64,000 nt of DNA from Novipirellula herctigrandis. GTDB lineage: Bacteria > Planctomycetota > Planctomycetia > Pirellulales > Pirellulaceae. Positions 45,924 through 53,964 of the stretch are shown piece by piece (position 1 is the first letter of the stretch; each line of letters starts with the position of its first letter). Under the pieces are notes generated by a model. That model had not been told where the DNA came from. It worked only from the letters and a program-made list of their open reading frames with translations, and ran no database searches. The stretch covers positions 635,278 through 699,277 of the forward strand of contig SJPJ01000002.1 in NCBI GenBank assembly GCA_007859835.1, written 5' to 3'. The translations under genes and the position numbers were made by a program.

Positions 45924-46095
45924 TCTCGATTTGACTTTCAGTAGGTTTTAGGACTTAATAGAGTCCGGCGCACGAAGGACGCCGATACTAACGACTTCCG
46001 CATCCCCACCTGTCTAGGTTTTTGCACCGAACCATCCGTTCGCTCAAACCTACAATCTGAACCCACCCTTTTTAACGAAACCACCGGAGTAAACA

Positions 46096-46488
46096 ATGAA
46101 ACGATTGATAGTATTTCTAGGCTTACTATGCCTGTTGGTATCGCCCGCAATGGCGATCAGCGAGTTCAGCAAGCAGTGGAAAGGCGAATACCTTGGCAAA
46201 GATGCCGATGCAGACTTTGTCAAAGCAGGCCGCAGCGCCGGATGTTACGTTTGTCATGTCAAGGGCGAGAAAAAAGACGAAGCTCGCAACGAATATGGGA
46301 AAGCGATCAAAGAATTCTTGAAAGCAGAGGATTTTCCGAAGGAGTACGTAAAAGCAAACCCGGAAGAAGCAAAAAAGAAGATCCTTGAAGGCTTCAAGAA
46401 AGCGGGAAAAAAGAAGAGTTCGGACGATCGTACGTTTGAAGAGAAAATCAAAAACAACGAACTTCCTGCAACGGATGCAGGAATATAG
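46096..46488 (+). CDS. Small secreted monohaem cytochrome c-like protein
   Basis: The 130-residue protein starts behind CGGAGTAAACA with a clean signal peptide (LIVFLGLLCLLVSPAMA). It contains one haem-binding CYVCH motif near residue 50 and a very Lys/Glu-rich C-terminal half. It lacks an obvious downstream Met ligand motif, so it may carry a high-spin or bis-His haem, or the motif may serve another purpose. It has its own strong terminator. Function unknown. Confidence 0.78.
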   Translation: MKRLIVFLGLLCLLVSPAMAISEFSKQWKGEYLGKDADADFVKAGRSAGCYVCHVKGEKKDEARNEYGKAIKEFLKAEDFPKEYVKANPEEAKKKILEGFKKAGKKKSSDDRTFEEKIKNNELPATDAGI

Positions 46489-46517
46489 AACCGACTGAAT
46501 AAGATCGATTTAGAAGT

Positions 46518-46556
46518 AACGCTTGCTGGCATACGATGTTGGCAAGCGTTTTTTTG
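46518..46556 (+). terminator. Rho-independent terminator after the cytochrome-like gene
   Basis: AACGCTTGC (46518-46526) pairs perfectly with GCAAGCGTT (46542-46550) across a 15-base loop, followed by a T tract. It lies 9 bases before the end of the convergent DUF1559 gene. Confidence 0.85.
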
Positions 46557-46564
46557 TTAGCAAC

Positions 46565-47587
46565 CTACGGCAACATTGATGCATCGATTACTTCGCGTCC
46601 ATCGCGGGATCCGATTGAATGACGAACACCTTCGTCAAGGCTATCGGTTAAGAATTTGACCGATCCATCACAAAAGACGGTGCTAACGCCACCGAAATGG
46701 TGACTCCCAGGAGAAATTTCAAGCTGTTGCTTCGGAGCCACTTGAAGATTCATGTCATATTGAAGTGACATCAACGCTTCGGAAAAATCGTCCCCTTTGC
46801 CTTTCCCTTTGCGGCGGTCGAATTCGGGGTGATATACCGCGAAGTGGCTGCAAATATTGCATTGCGGTTCGTCGACAAACCGCGTCTCGCCCACCATCAC
46901 CGTATGGCTTAGCCCATCGAGTATCCCTGCAAAACGAATCGGCAACGGCCAAGGTAACCCAGGCGGAACATCAGGCGGATCGAAGGGGTGCCTTTCCATT
47001 TGTCCAATACGAAGGACACCATTGCTATTTTCCATGCCCCTTAGCGAGGATGTGGAATAGCTGTCTCTGACAGCGTCGCTGCCCGCGTTACCAAGATAAC
47101 TGTTCATCGCGCGTGCCACATCCTTGCCATCGATAGCGAGGTTATTATTGTCGGTCAAAAACTCGGGACCGATCTCCGTTGGACAGCGGTACATTGGGAC
47201 GAGCGTTGTCGCGATCTTTTCAAATCGCTTTCGTTCTTCAAGAGTGACGGGACCGTTCTTCAGCGGCGGAATCAGTTCCCACAGTCCCGCTTGTTCTGCA
47301 AAAGGCAAAATATCGGTCGTCCAACTATAGCCGTGTCCTCCTTTGGCTCCCCATGGCAATGACCGGTACGTTGACTCATAGTTGTGAAGTGCCAAGCCGA
47401 TCTGCTTCAAATTGTTCTGGCACTTCATCCGTCGGGCTGCTTCACGAGCGGCTTGAACCGCTGGGAGTAACAATCCGACAAGAATCCCAATGATGGCGAT
47501 GACCACCAATAATTCAATCAGCGTGAATGCACGTTTCGTCGGAAACAGGTGCATGGTCTTTCGGCGATTGTTGAACCAACGGGGCAT
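46565..47587 (-). CDS. DUF1559 prepilin-like protein 3
   Basis: The 340-residue protein has RA-FTLIELLVVIAIIG (Ala at -1), VQAAREAARRMKC and the H-x9-DG motif HFGGVSTVFCDG. Start 47587 is ATG; ATG 47554 is an alternative that trims the N terminus. It follows DUF1559 protein 4 on the same strand after a 216-base gap. Confidence 0.9.
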   Translation of the reverse strand: MPRWFNNRRKTMHLFPTKRAFTLIELLVVIAIIGILVGLLLPAVQAAREAARRMKCQNNLKQIGLALHNYESTYRSLPWGAKGGHGYSWTTDILPFAEQAGLWELIPPLKNGPVTLEERKRFEKIATTLVPMYRCPTEIGPEFLTDNNNLAIDGKDVARAMNSYLGNAGSDAVRDSYSTSSLRGMENSNGVLRIGQMERHPFDPPDVPPGLPWPLPIRFAGILDGLSHTVMVGETRFVDEPQCNICSHFAVYHPEFDRRKGKGKGDDFSEALMSLQYDMNLQVAPKQQLEISPGSHHFGGVSTVFCDGSVKFLTDSLDEGVRHSIGSRDGREVIDASMLP

Positions 47588-47803
47588 GTATCAAAGAATC
47601 CGCAAATGAAAAGCGATGAGTGAAACCAACTCATCCTTAGTAAAAGGGGAAGAGACAAATGTCCACAAAACGAGTCAAACGCCGAGGGACGGCAAGTCTT
47701 CATTGTTAGCCGGGCGAACCAAAATGGCAATGATTCTCTACTTAAGAACGCGTCAAAACTTGGTCCGGACCCTTCAAATTGCAACGGCACGGGTAAAAAG
47801 AGG

Positions 47804-49042
47804 CTAAAAAGCGTCCTCAATCGTTTCCTGCGATGCACGTGTGCCGAGAGCCCCCCACAATCCAAATGGGCTTTGCGAGCCGACGGGCGTAGGACTATCG
47901 GTGCGTCCTCCGAGTGCTTCACAGTAAACGCAGGGTGTTTGTGGATTGCCAGCTTCGATCGAGTCACTAATGAATTTGGTTGCTCCGTCCGCCATCAAAA
48001 TATGGACTCCGCCAGCGTGCCGGCTACTTGGTGGCGCAACGCCATAAGTATCCGAGTGTCCCACCAGACAGATCTCGGAATTTGGTGGCAAGATCGTGTT
48101 CATTTGCGACTGAAGCGTGTGGAAATCGGCCCACCGAAAACCTCGTTCGGATATCGCTCCGTAGACATTTGCTGCGGAGGTCAAGAACATCGGTCGTAGT
48201 GGATCGACATAACCAAGATCGTCACATCGTTTGGGATTATTGGCGATCTGGAAAAACCCGCCTTTTCCGTTCGTGAATCCAATCGTCCTTTTGTCGCGGT
48301 CTCCGAGTCCCGACATAATTTCGCCAGCCGCGATCGTGTTAGAAAGCCCATCGGTAATATCGCGAAACCGCATGCTCTTTCGCGTCACAAAAGTTCCCCG
48401 CAACCCGCAACGGGCCCTTCTCATTGCTAACGAATCTTTTTCATAAAGCCAACGTGTTCCGTTCCAGACGGTGACACCATGTTCGGACTCATAAAAACTA
48501 TCGCCCGTACAAGCGGCGTAATTCGTTCGCCCTAACGCTGGGACGCCGACACCAGGATCGCTCGGGCAACGAAACGTCGGAACCTCGGTTGCCCAAGGGG
48601 GATAATTTCCATTCCAAGGCCGAGGTCCAAAAGCAGGCCAAATATCTCCATCTTCCTCGACCATGGGATTGCTTACTTTTTCCCATAACGCTTGTTGTTC
48701 GACATAGGGCAGAAGGCCGACCAAATACGATAGTTCCAATCGCGTGAACGCATTGCCGGTATTGTCGTCAGCCAACGAAGTGTCATTGGTCGTTTCATTG
48801 GTAGGTCCCACCCCGTGAATCGGCAATTGATTGAAAGCGGAATGATAGTTGTGCATCCCTAATCCAAGTTGTTTGACGTTGTTACCACAACTCATTCGCC
48901 GCGCTGCTTCCCGTGCCGCTTGAACCGCTGGCAAAAGCAATCCGACTAGCACACCAATGATCGCGATCACGACCAACAATTCGACCAGAGTAAATCCTAA
49001 GCTGCGGAAACGATCCGATGACATTGTTTGTTGGCGTCTCAT
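47804..49042 (-). CDS. DUF1559 prepilin-like protein 4
   Basis: The 412-residue protein has LG-FTLVELLVVIAIIG, VQAAREAARRMSC and RHAGGVHILMADG. It is most similar to protein 1 at 19157-20344. Both share the NYHSAFNQLP/NYHSAFGMLP block, YVEQQALWE/FIEQQALWE and the ending GALGT/GAMGT. Ribosome site AAGAGG precedes ATG 49042. It is immediately downstream of a small lipoprotein gene. Confidence 0.92.
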   Translation of the reverse strand: MRRQQTMSSDRFRSLGFTLVELLVVIAIIGVLVGLLLPAVQAAREAARRMSCGNNVKQLGLGMHNYHSAFNQLPIHGVGPTNETTNDTSLADDNTGNAFTRLELSYLVGLLPYVEQQALWEKVSNPMVEEDGDIWPAFGPRPWNGNYPPWATEVPTFRCPSDPGVGVPALGRTNYAACTGDSFYESEHGVTVWNGTRWLYEKDSLAMRRARCGLRGTFVTRKSMRFRDITDGLSNTIAAGEIMSGLGDRDKRTIGFTNGKGGFFQIANNPKRCDDLGYVDPLRPMFLTSAANVYGAISERGFRWADFHTLQSQMNTILPPNSEICLVGHSDTYGVAPPSSRHAGGVHILMADGATKFISDSIEAGNPQTPCVYCEALGGRTDSPTPVGSQSPFGLWGALGTRASQETIEDAF

Positions 49043-49109
49043 GGGAGCCTCTTGTTTCGGTGGACGGGTTAGAGCTTCCTGCGTCTGGTCAAAAAAGGAA
49101 TCCTAATGC

Positions 49110-49328
49110 CTACTTCTCTCGTTGGGCTTCGGATGCTGCTTCTTCCGCAGCCGCTTGGGCCATAATCTCGTCGTAAGAATATTCCGCACTCTCTTCAACC
49201 ACACCGCTGGAGTGCCCACCACATCCGCACACAATTGGCATGAACAAAAGACACAACATCAAAGGCACGTTCAAAAAAAGCCGGCTCCTTTGATCGAAGC
49301 TGGCCAGGGGTCGTATTTGCGAGAACAT
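49110..49328 (-). CDS. Small lipoprotein upstream of DUF1559 gene (second copy)
   Basis: The 72-residue protein starts at ATG 49328 behind AAAGGTGG. It has a lipoprotein signal ending PIVCGC followed by GGHSSG, and a short acidic-to-basic tail (YSYDEIMAQAAAEEAASEAQ). It parallels the lipoprotein at 20537-20722 in layout and in its position before a DUF1559 gene. Function unknown. Confidence 0.75.
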   Translation of the reverse strand: MFSQIRPLASFDQRSRLFLNVPLMLCLLFMPIVCGCGGHSSGVVEESAEYSYDEIMAQAAAEEAASEAQREK

Positions 49329-49790
49329 GAGCCACCTTTGTTCGATGAAGTCAGCGTGTGATAGGCGAAGCACGTTGACAGCCTGGAGTACGTCGAACGC
49401 CAGAGCGCAACCTCGCTCCAACTTGATTCAAGCACCAAACCAGTTGTACCGATTGGTGGACAAAGGAACAAGCCTTTTTTACTGGTAATTATATGAAGAA
49501 GGCGTTAGTTTGCTAGAACACAACAAACAGGCAGGCCAGAAATTCTCACAGTCATCTCCAGCTGTCATGGCGCGCCATGCCACTTGGGCTTACAAATGGC
49601 ACCGATCGGTTCCGCAAAGGACAATTGGTCATCTGCGACTCATTCTCCACTTCTCTCTCTCCTTCGATGCACCGAAACTTTTGTTGATCGACTGGTGTTA
49701 ATAGAGGAGCGTTATATAAAAATGGGCTACCGGGGGAGTGCTGGCGGCTGTCTTGAATTGGAATCCGAACTACAGAATCGGGAGTTCTTC
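49329..49790. other. Intergenic region between the lipoprotein and serine hydrolase genes
   Basis: About 460 bases of divergent promoter region. The serine hydrolase frame is open from 49584 but its signal peptide begins at 49791. I see no repeat or strong hairpin. Confidence 0.5.
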
Positions 49791-51089
49791 GTGAAGAAAT
49801 TATTCGTCTGGGTTATCGCCGTCGTCGTTGTGAACGTCTCCATTGTTCCGGGTCAGGCACAAGCTCAGACGAGCCAGGCATTCCTTCAATCCCGATTCGA
49901 TTCGTATGACAAAGACAGCGATGGTCAAATCACCAAGGCCGAATGGCACCGCCCTCTTTTGTTGCGACGACTCGACCAAGATGGTGACGGTGCGTTGGAC
50001 ATCAAGGAGTTTCGAACGGCAATCGAATTAGCGGTCGATGGTCGTAGCAGCAAAGAACAGGCAACGGAACCATGGCAGCCCGCAACCTTTGCCGCGAAGA
50101 TTCCCGCCGAAGCGCCGATTACGAAAGAGTCAGTCCTGGCTGCGGCACAATACAGTGCAGCGGAAAAAGGAATCTCATTCCTAGTCATGTACGATGGCAA
50201 GACTATCTATGCCGACTATCCCAATGGAGGATCCCCGAATCGGGCTCTTGAGTTAGCCAGCGGTACAAAGAGTTTCACTGGTGTAATGGCAATCGCTGCA
50301 ATTGAAGACGGGTTGATCGATTCGCTTGACGAAAAGGTTTGCGACACGATCACAGAATGGAAGAACGATCCACGAAAGTCGCAAATCACCGTTCGCAATT
50401 TGTTGAATTTGTCGAGCGGGATCGCTGCGAACAGTCTCGGCTCGCAACGCGTCCCCAGCTATGCGTTGGCTATTGAAAGTGAAACGAAAACAAAGGCTGG
50501 TGAAAAATTCGAGTACGGGCCCGTCCACTTTCAGTGCTTTGGCGAATTTATGCGTCGCAAATTGAAAGCACACGGATCCTCTGGAAGTCCGTTGGACTAT
50601 CTACAACGACGTATTTTTGATCCGCTCGAATTGCGCTATCAGTCATGGAGAAAAGACGAAGACGGAAATCCGCACTTACCATCGGGCGCGTCCCTGACCG
50701 CGAGTGCTTGGGCAATATATGGCGAGTTCATACGACTCGGCGGAACCTGGAACGGAAAACAAGTCATTGCAAAGGAAGCTCTCGACCAATGCTTCGCAGG
50801 CAGTCCCACGAATCCATCTTATGGACTCACTTTTTGGCTCAACAAACCTGTTACTACCGCCCAACGCCGATCGACAAGGCAAGTTCGATTTGCCACCGAC
50901 GATCTCACAAGTGTCAAGAAAATCCCAGCGGACCTCGTTTTCGCTGCCGGTGCAGGCAAACAGCGTTTATATATCAGTCGCGATGCGAAACTAGTCGTCG
51001 TCCGACAAGCGGAAGGGATTATTGATGCTTTGAGCGGAAAACACAGCGGCTATTCGGACGTCGAATTTCTCAGTCGGCTGATGAAGTAG
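49791..51089 (+). CDS. Secreted EF-hand serine hydrolase (beta-lactamase/class C fold)
   Basis: The 432-residue protein starts at GTG 49791 behind GGGAG, giving a perfect signal peptide (KKLFVWVIAVVVVNVSI). Two EF-hand loops follow (DKDSDGQITKAE and DQDGDGALDIKE). A class-C beta-lactamase-like domain has SGTK as the Ser-x-x-Lys nucleophile motif in ELASGTKSFTG. The YxN motif reads Y-G-P. It is probably an envelope esterase or peptidase, not a true beta-lactamase. The frame is open upstream from 49584; ATG 49722 is another candidate start. Confidence 0.85.
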   Translation: MKKLFVWVIAVVVVNVSIVPGQAQAQTSQAFLQSRFDSYDKDSDGQITKAEWHRPLLLRRLDQDGDGALDIKEFRTAIELAVDGRSSKEQATEPWQPATFAAKIPAEAPITKESVLAAAQYSAAEKGISFLVMYDGKTIYADYPNGGSPNRALELASGTKSFTGVMAIAAIEDGLIDSLDEKVCDTITEWKNDPRKSQITVRNLLNLSSGIAANSLGSQRVPSYALAIESETKTKAGEKFEYGPVHFQCFGEFMRRKLKAHGSSGSPLDYLQRRIFDPLELRYQSWRKDEDGNPHLPSGASLTASAWAIYGEFIRLGGTWNGKQVIAKEALDQCFAGSPTNPSYGLTFWLNKPVTTAQRRSTRQVRFATDDLTSVKKIPADLVFAAGAGKQRLYISRDAKLVVVRQAEGIIDALSGKHSGYSDVEFLSRLMK

Positions 51090-51163
51090 ACAGCATTGCT
51101 CCAACACCTTTTGGGCTTGCCAACAATGATGGTTTGCAGGCGACGGAGAAACGTATTTTTTCA

Positions 51164-51203
51164 CGTCTCTCTATTGCCCGACTGCGTCTCTCTATTGCCC
51201 GAC
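51164..51203. repeat. Two direct repeats of 19 bases
   Basis: CGTCTCTCTATTGCCCGAC occurs at 51164-51182 and 51185-51203, in the spacer between the serine hydrolase and glycine-zipper genes. No coding or structural role is seen. Confidence 0.8.
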
Positions 51204-51277
51204 GGTGGGACGATTAGCACCATGCTCTGGCGAGCGTGGCTTCCTTTCGTCATCCAAATTCGTTACTAACAAACGCC

Positions 51278-51979
51278 TTAGAATCGGATATGAACGCCCG
51301 AGCGATAGGGCACAGGGCGTGGATGGTGGTGGTAGTAGTGCGGATGGGGACGGTAGTAGTGTGGATCATAGGAGGGAACAACCATCCGCTCTTCCACGTA
51401 CACGGGGGTTTGCTGAATAATCGGTTGAACGGCCACCGGTTGTTGCACCCGAGCCATGCGTTGGGTTCCCGTCGGTGATTGTTGCATTGCCGTGATGACC
51501 GTTTCACTGACGCCTGCTTGATGCAGCGCGATGATATCCGGAACATTTAATGCTTGCTGCACCCCTCGTTGTTTGACTTGGTTAACGATCACCGAATCGC
51601 TTAATCCACTTCGGCTCATTGTGGCAACGTCGGCGATCGACACGGCGCCTTGTGTGGCAACCATCGCCGATTGTTGTGCTTGATAGTACTGCTGTTGTTG
51701 GCGGATCGCGTTTTCTTTGTCATTGGCATTGCCGAGCAATCCCCCGGCCACCGCCCCGACGACGCCTCCGATCGCGGCTCCCGCGCCCGCTTCGCCGTTA
51801 TGGTCGCCGATCAATGCTCCCGCGACTGCGCCGGTCAATCCACCCAGAGTCGCACCGCGCTGCTTTCCGGCCTGGCCGTAGCTGTTCGCGGAGATTCCGA
51901 GCACAAGGGTCGTGGCAACAGTCCACCGCAGGGCGGTCCGACCTATTGTTTGATGAAAAAAGGGGGTCTGGAAAAACAT
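51278..51979 (-). CDS. Secreted glycine-zipper protein with His/Tyr/Pro-rich tail
   Basis: The 233-residue protein starts at ATG 51979 behind AAGGATGG with a signal peptide. A glycine-zipper segment (GGLTGAVAGALIG; GGVVGAVAGGLLG) follows, typical of membrane-inserting outer-membrane proteins. It then has a helical region and a C-terminal HYYRPHPHYYHHHPRP-type stretch that could bind metal. Planctomycete proteins of this kind are unstudied. Confidence 0.8.
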   Translation of the reverse strand: MFFQTPFFHQTIGRTALRWTVATTLVLGISANSYGQAGKQRGATLGGLTGAVAGALIGDHNGEAGAGAAIGGVVGAVAGGLLGNANDKENAIRQQQQYYQAQQSAMVATQGAVSIADVATMSRSGLSDSVIVNQVKQRGVQQALNVPDIIALHQAGVSETVITAMQQSPTGTQRMARVQQPVAVQPIIQQTPVYVEERMVVPSYDPHYYRPHPHYYHHHPRPVPYRSGVHIRF

Positions 51980-52187
51980 GGTTCCATCCTTGGAAATTGG
52001 CCTTCGAATTTGGCCTTCGAATTTGGATTCTCGGTTCGGCGCCACGGACGAAGTCATTGGGCCGACCTTAGTGACGCAGTGGCTTATCGGATAAATCCGC
52101 TTTGATGCCCAGATCAATCTTGCGATTCGAGATGGCAAACGGCGCGTTTTTGTTCACCAACTTCGCGATTTCTTGAAACGATCACTT

Positions 52188-52652
52188 TTATTTTTTTGCA
52201 TTGGGGCCAACGATTTTGGAAATGGCCTGAATGAAGTCGTTGGCATCATCAAACTCGCGGTAAACACTCGCAAATCGGATGTAGGCGACCTCGTCGAGAC
52301 TCGCCAGATGGCGGAGCACGATCGCGCCGATTTGGGTCGCAGTGACTTCGGAATCGAATGATTCATAGATTTCAGCTTCGATACTTTGGACAACCTGCTC
52401 AATTTTCGAGCTTTGGATCGGTCGTTTTGAGCAAGCACGCTCGACACCTCGACGAATCTTTTCCCGGTCGAGCGGTTCCCGAGTTTGATCGCTTTTTACG
52501 ACACGAACATTCAATTGTTCCAATTTTTCGAGCGTCGAGAAACGTCGATGACACGAATTACAGATCCGTTTACGACGAACCATGTAGCCAGCTTCTGCGG
52601 CTCGCGTATCGAGGACGCGGTCATTGTCGACGTGGCAGTAAGGACAACGCAT
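52188..52652 (-). CDS. nrdR: Transcriptional repressor NrdR
   Basis: The 154-residue protein represses ribonucleotide reductase genes in response to ATP/dATP. It has the N-terminal zinc ribbon (C3-x2-C6, C31-x2-C34; MRCPYCHVDNDRVLDTR) and an ATP-cone from about residue 46 (RVVKSDQTREPLDREKIRRG). ATG 52652 is chosen because the zinc ribbon starts there; the frame is open further upstream but lacks homology. It is divergent from the PH-domain gene, whose ATG lies 79 bases away. Confidence 0.95.
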   Translation of the reverse strand: MRCPYCHVDNDRVLDTRAAEAGYMVRRKRICNSCHRRFSTLEKLEQLNVRVVKSDQTREPLDREKIRRGVERACSKRPIQSSKIEQVVQSIEAEIYESFDSEVTATQIGAIVLRHLASLDEVAYIRFASVYREFDDANDFIQAISKIVGPNAKK

Positions 52653-52731
52653 GGCATCTATGTTTAATGACGGGAAACGGCTGGGCCGGTATATTATCGG
52701 AAACCATCGTCGAAGGAAAGGAAATCGAGGC

Positions 52732-53370
52732 ATGAGCGACAACGAAAACAACGATAACGACCTGAAAAACAAGAATCCCTCGTACCGCTCCGATAACTCG
52801 CCGTTGGGTACCCCTGCGGATGCAGAGGAATCGGCGGCATCAAAGTTTCGACAACAAGTCGCATCGAAAAAGTCGGGGCTCGACGACTTCGAACCCGAAG
52901 AAAATTTGTGGAGCGGGCGATATAGCAGTAAAGCAATGCTGGGAACTTGGATCCTGATGATTGCCTCGTCGCTCGCATTGCTGATTTTGGCGGTGCTACT
53001 TGAACCATTCCCGCTTTGGGCCGCTGGCGCGCTGATATTGCTGATTTGGGTCGCCGGCGTTTTCATGTACGCTTGGCGGCGGTTGGGGTACCACTACCAA
53101 TTGACGACCCAGCGTTTTATTCACAAAACAGGGATCGTGACTCAGCGAACCGACCGGATTGAGGTGATCGATATTGACGATGTCAGCTTCACCCAAGGGC
53201 CCGTTCAGCGTATGTTCGGAGTTGGCACGATCCGGTTAACGGGCAGCGACCGGACCCACCCGGAGCTTCAGATGCTGGGGATCGCCGAAGTAGACGAGGT
53301 TGCGGGCCTAATTGACGACATTCGTCGAAAAGAGCGGAGGCGTCGCAGTCTGCACATCGAGTCGATATAA
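52732..53370 (+). CDS. PH-domain (bPH2/YdbT-like) membrane protein
   Basis: The 212-residue protein starts behind AGGAAATCGAGG. A charged, disordered N terminus precedes two membrane helices (GTWILMIASSLALLILAVLL; AAGALILLIWVAGVFMYA). A bacterial PH-like domain follows (YHYQLTTQRFIHKTGIV; IDIDDVSFTQGPVQRMFGVG). Such YdbS/YdbT-type proteins are membrane associated with unclear roles. Confidence 0.85.
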   Translation: MSDNENNDNDLKNKNPSYRSDNSPLGTPADAEESAASKFRQQVASKKSGLDDFEPEENLWSGRYSSKAMLGTWILMIASSLALLILAVLLEPFPLWAAGALILLIWVAGVFMYAWRRLGYHYQLTTQRFIHKTGIVTQRTDRIEVIDIDDVSFTQGPVQRMFGVGTIRLTGSDRTHPELQMLGIAEVDEVAGLIDDIRRKERRRRSLHIESI

Positions 53371-53479
53371 TCAAAGCGAGGCAGGTGGTGTGACGAGACG
53401 AAACGCTGCCACTGATTTTTTGGAGTCAAGTGTTTGCTTGACGCAGTTCATTTCTGAGTCTGGTTGAGAGGAAATCGGC

Positions 53480-53884
53480 GTGGCCGAATGGTATATCCAG
53501 CAGTCAGACGCGGTCGAAGACATTGGTCCACTTCGGCCCAGCGACTTGCTAAAGATGGTACGCGGGGGTGAAGTTACCCCCGAAACTCGAATTCGTAAGG
53601 ATGACTCGGCATGGTTCAATGCCTCCGAAGTAGGAGGTTTGTTTGAAGCCGCCATGCGTCCGACGATCGAGTATTTTTGTCCGCAGTGCGAGCGACCGGT
53701 CCACGAGCCACCCGTTGTCTGTCCGAATTGTGGCCGCGAGATCCATCGTGCGTTGACGAAAATCACCGAGAACACGATCGCCAGCGGATCAAAACGAGCT
53801 CATCATCACGATCAACCTGGTAAGTCGGTTCAAAATTGGTTGAAGAGCAAGATGCTGCGCCGCGATGAAGATCCCGACCAATAA
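53480..53884 (+). CDS. GYF_2-domain protein with zinc ribbon
   Basis: The 134-residue protein begins at GTG 53480 behind GAGAGGAAATCGGC. A GYF_2-like domain (WYIQQSDAVEDIGPLRPSDL; RIRKDDSAWFNASEV) covers residues 1-60. A four-cysteine zinc ribbon (C-x2-C-x11-C-x2-C in YFCPQCERPV..VVCPNCGREIH) and a basic tail follow. GYF domains bind proline-rich peptides. Function unknown. Confidence 0.85.
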   Translation: MAEWYIQQSDAVEDIGPLRPSDLLKMVRGGEVTPETRIRKDDSAWFNASEVGGLFEAAMRPTIEYFCPQCERPVHEPPVVCPNCGREIHRALTKITENTIASGSKRAHHHDQPGKSVQNWLKSKMLRRDEDPDQ

Positions 53885-53964
53885 GTACCTGCTTTCTTGA
53901 CGCAGTCTTTCTCCATCCTGTAACAAACGCGATTGCCGCGCTCACTCCAATCCATAGCAACACT

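Noticed and set aside
52653-53066. An upstream extension of nrdR by about 138 codons
   Set aside because: NrdR starts with its zinc ribbon (MRCPYC) at 52652, and the upstream sequence is opposite the PH-domain gene.
53425-53442. Inverted repeat GTCAAG-TGTTTG-CTTGAC
   Set aside because: Short 6-base arms and no T tract. The CTTGACGCAGT string also recurs near 53896, but the match is too short to claim a regulatory site.
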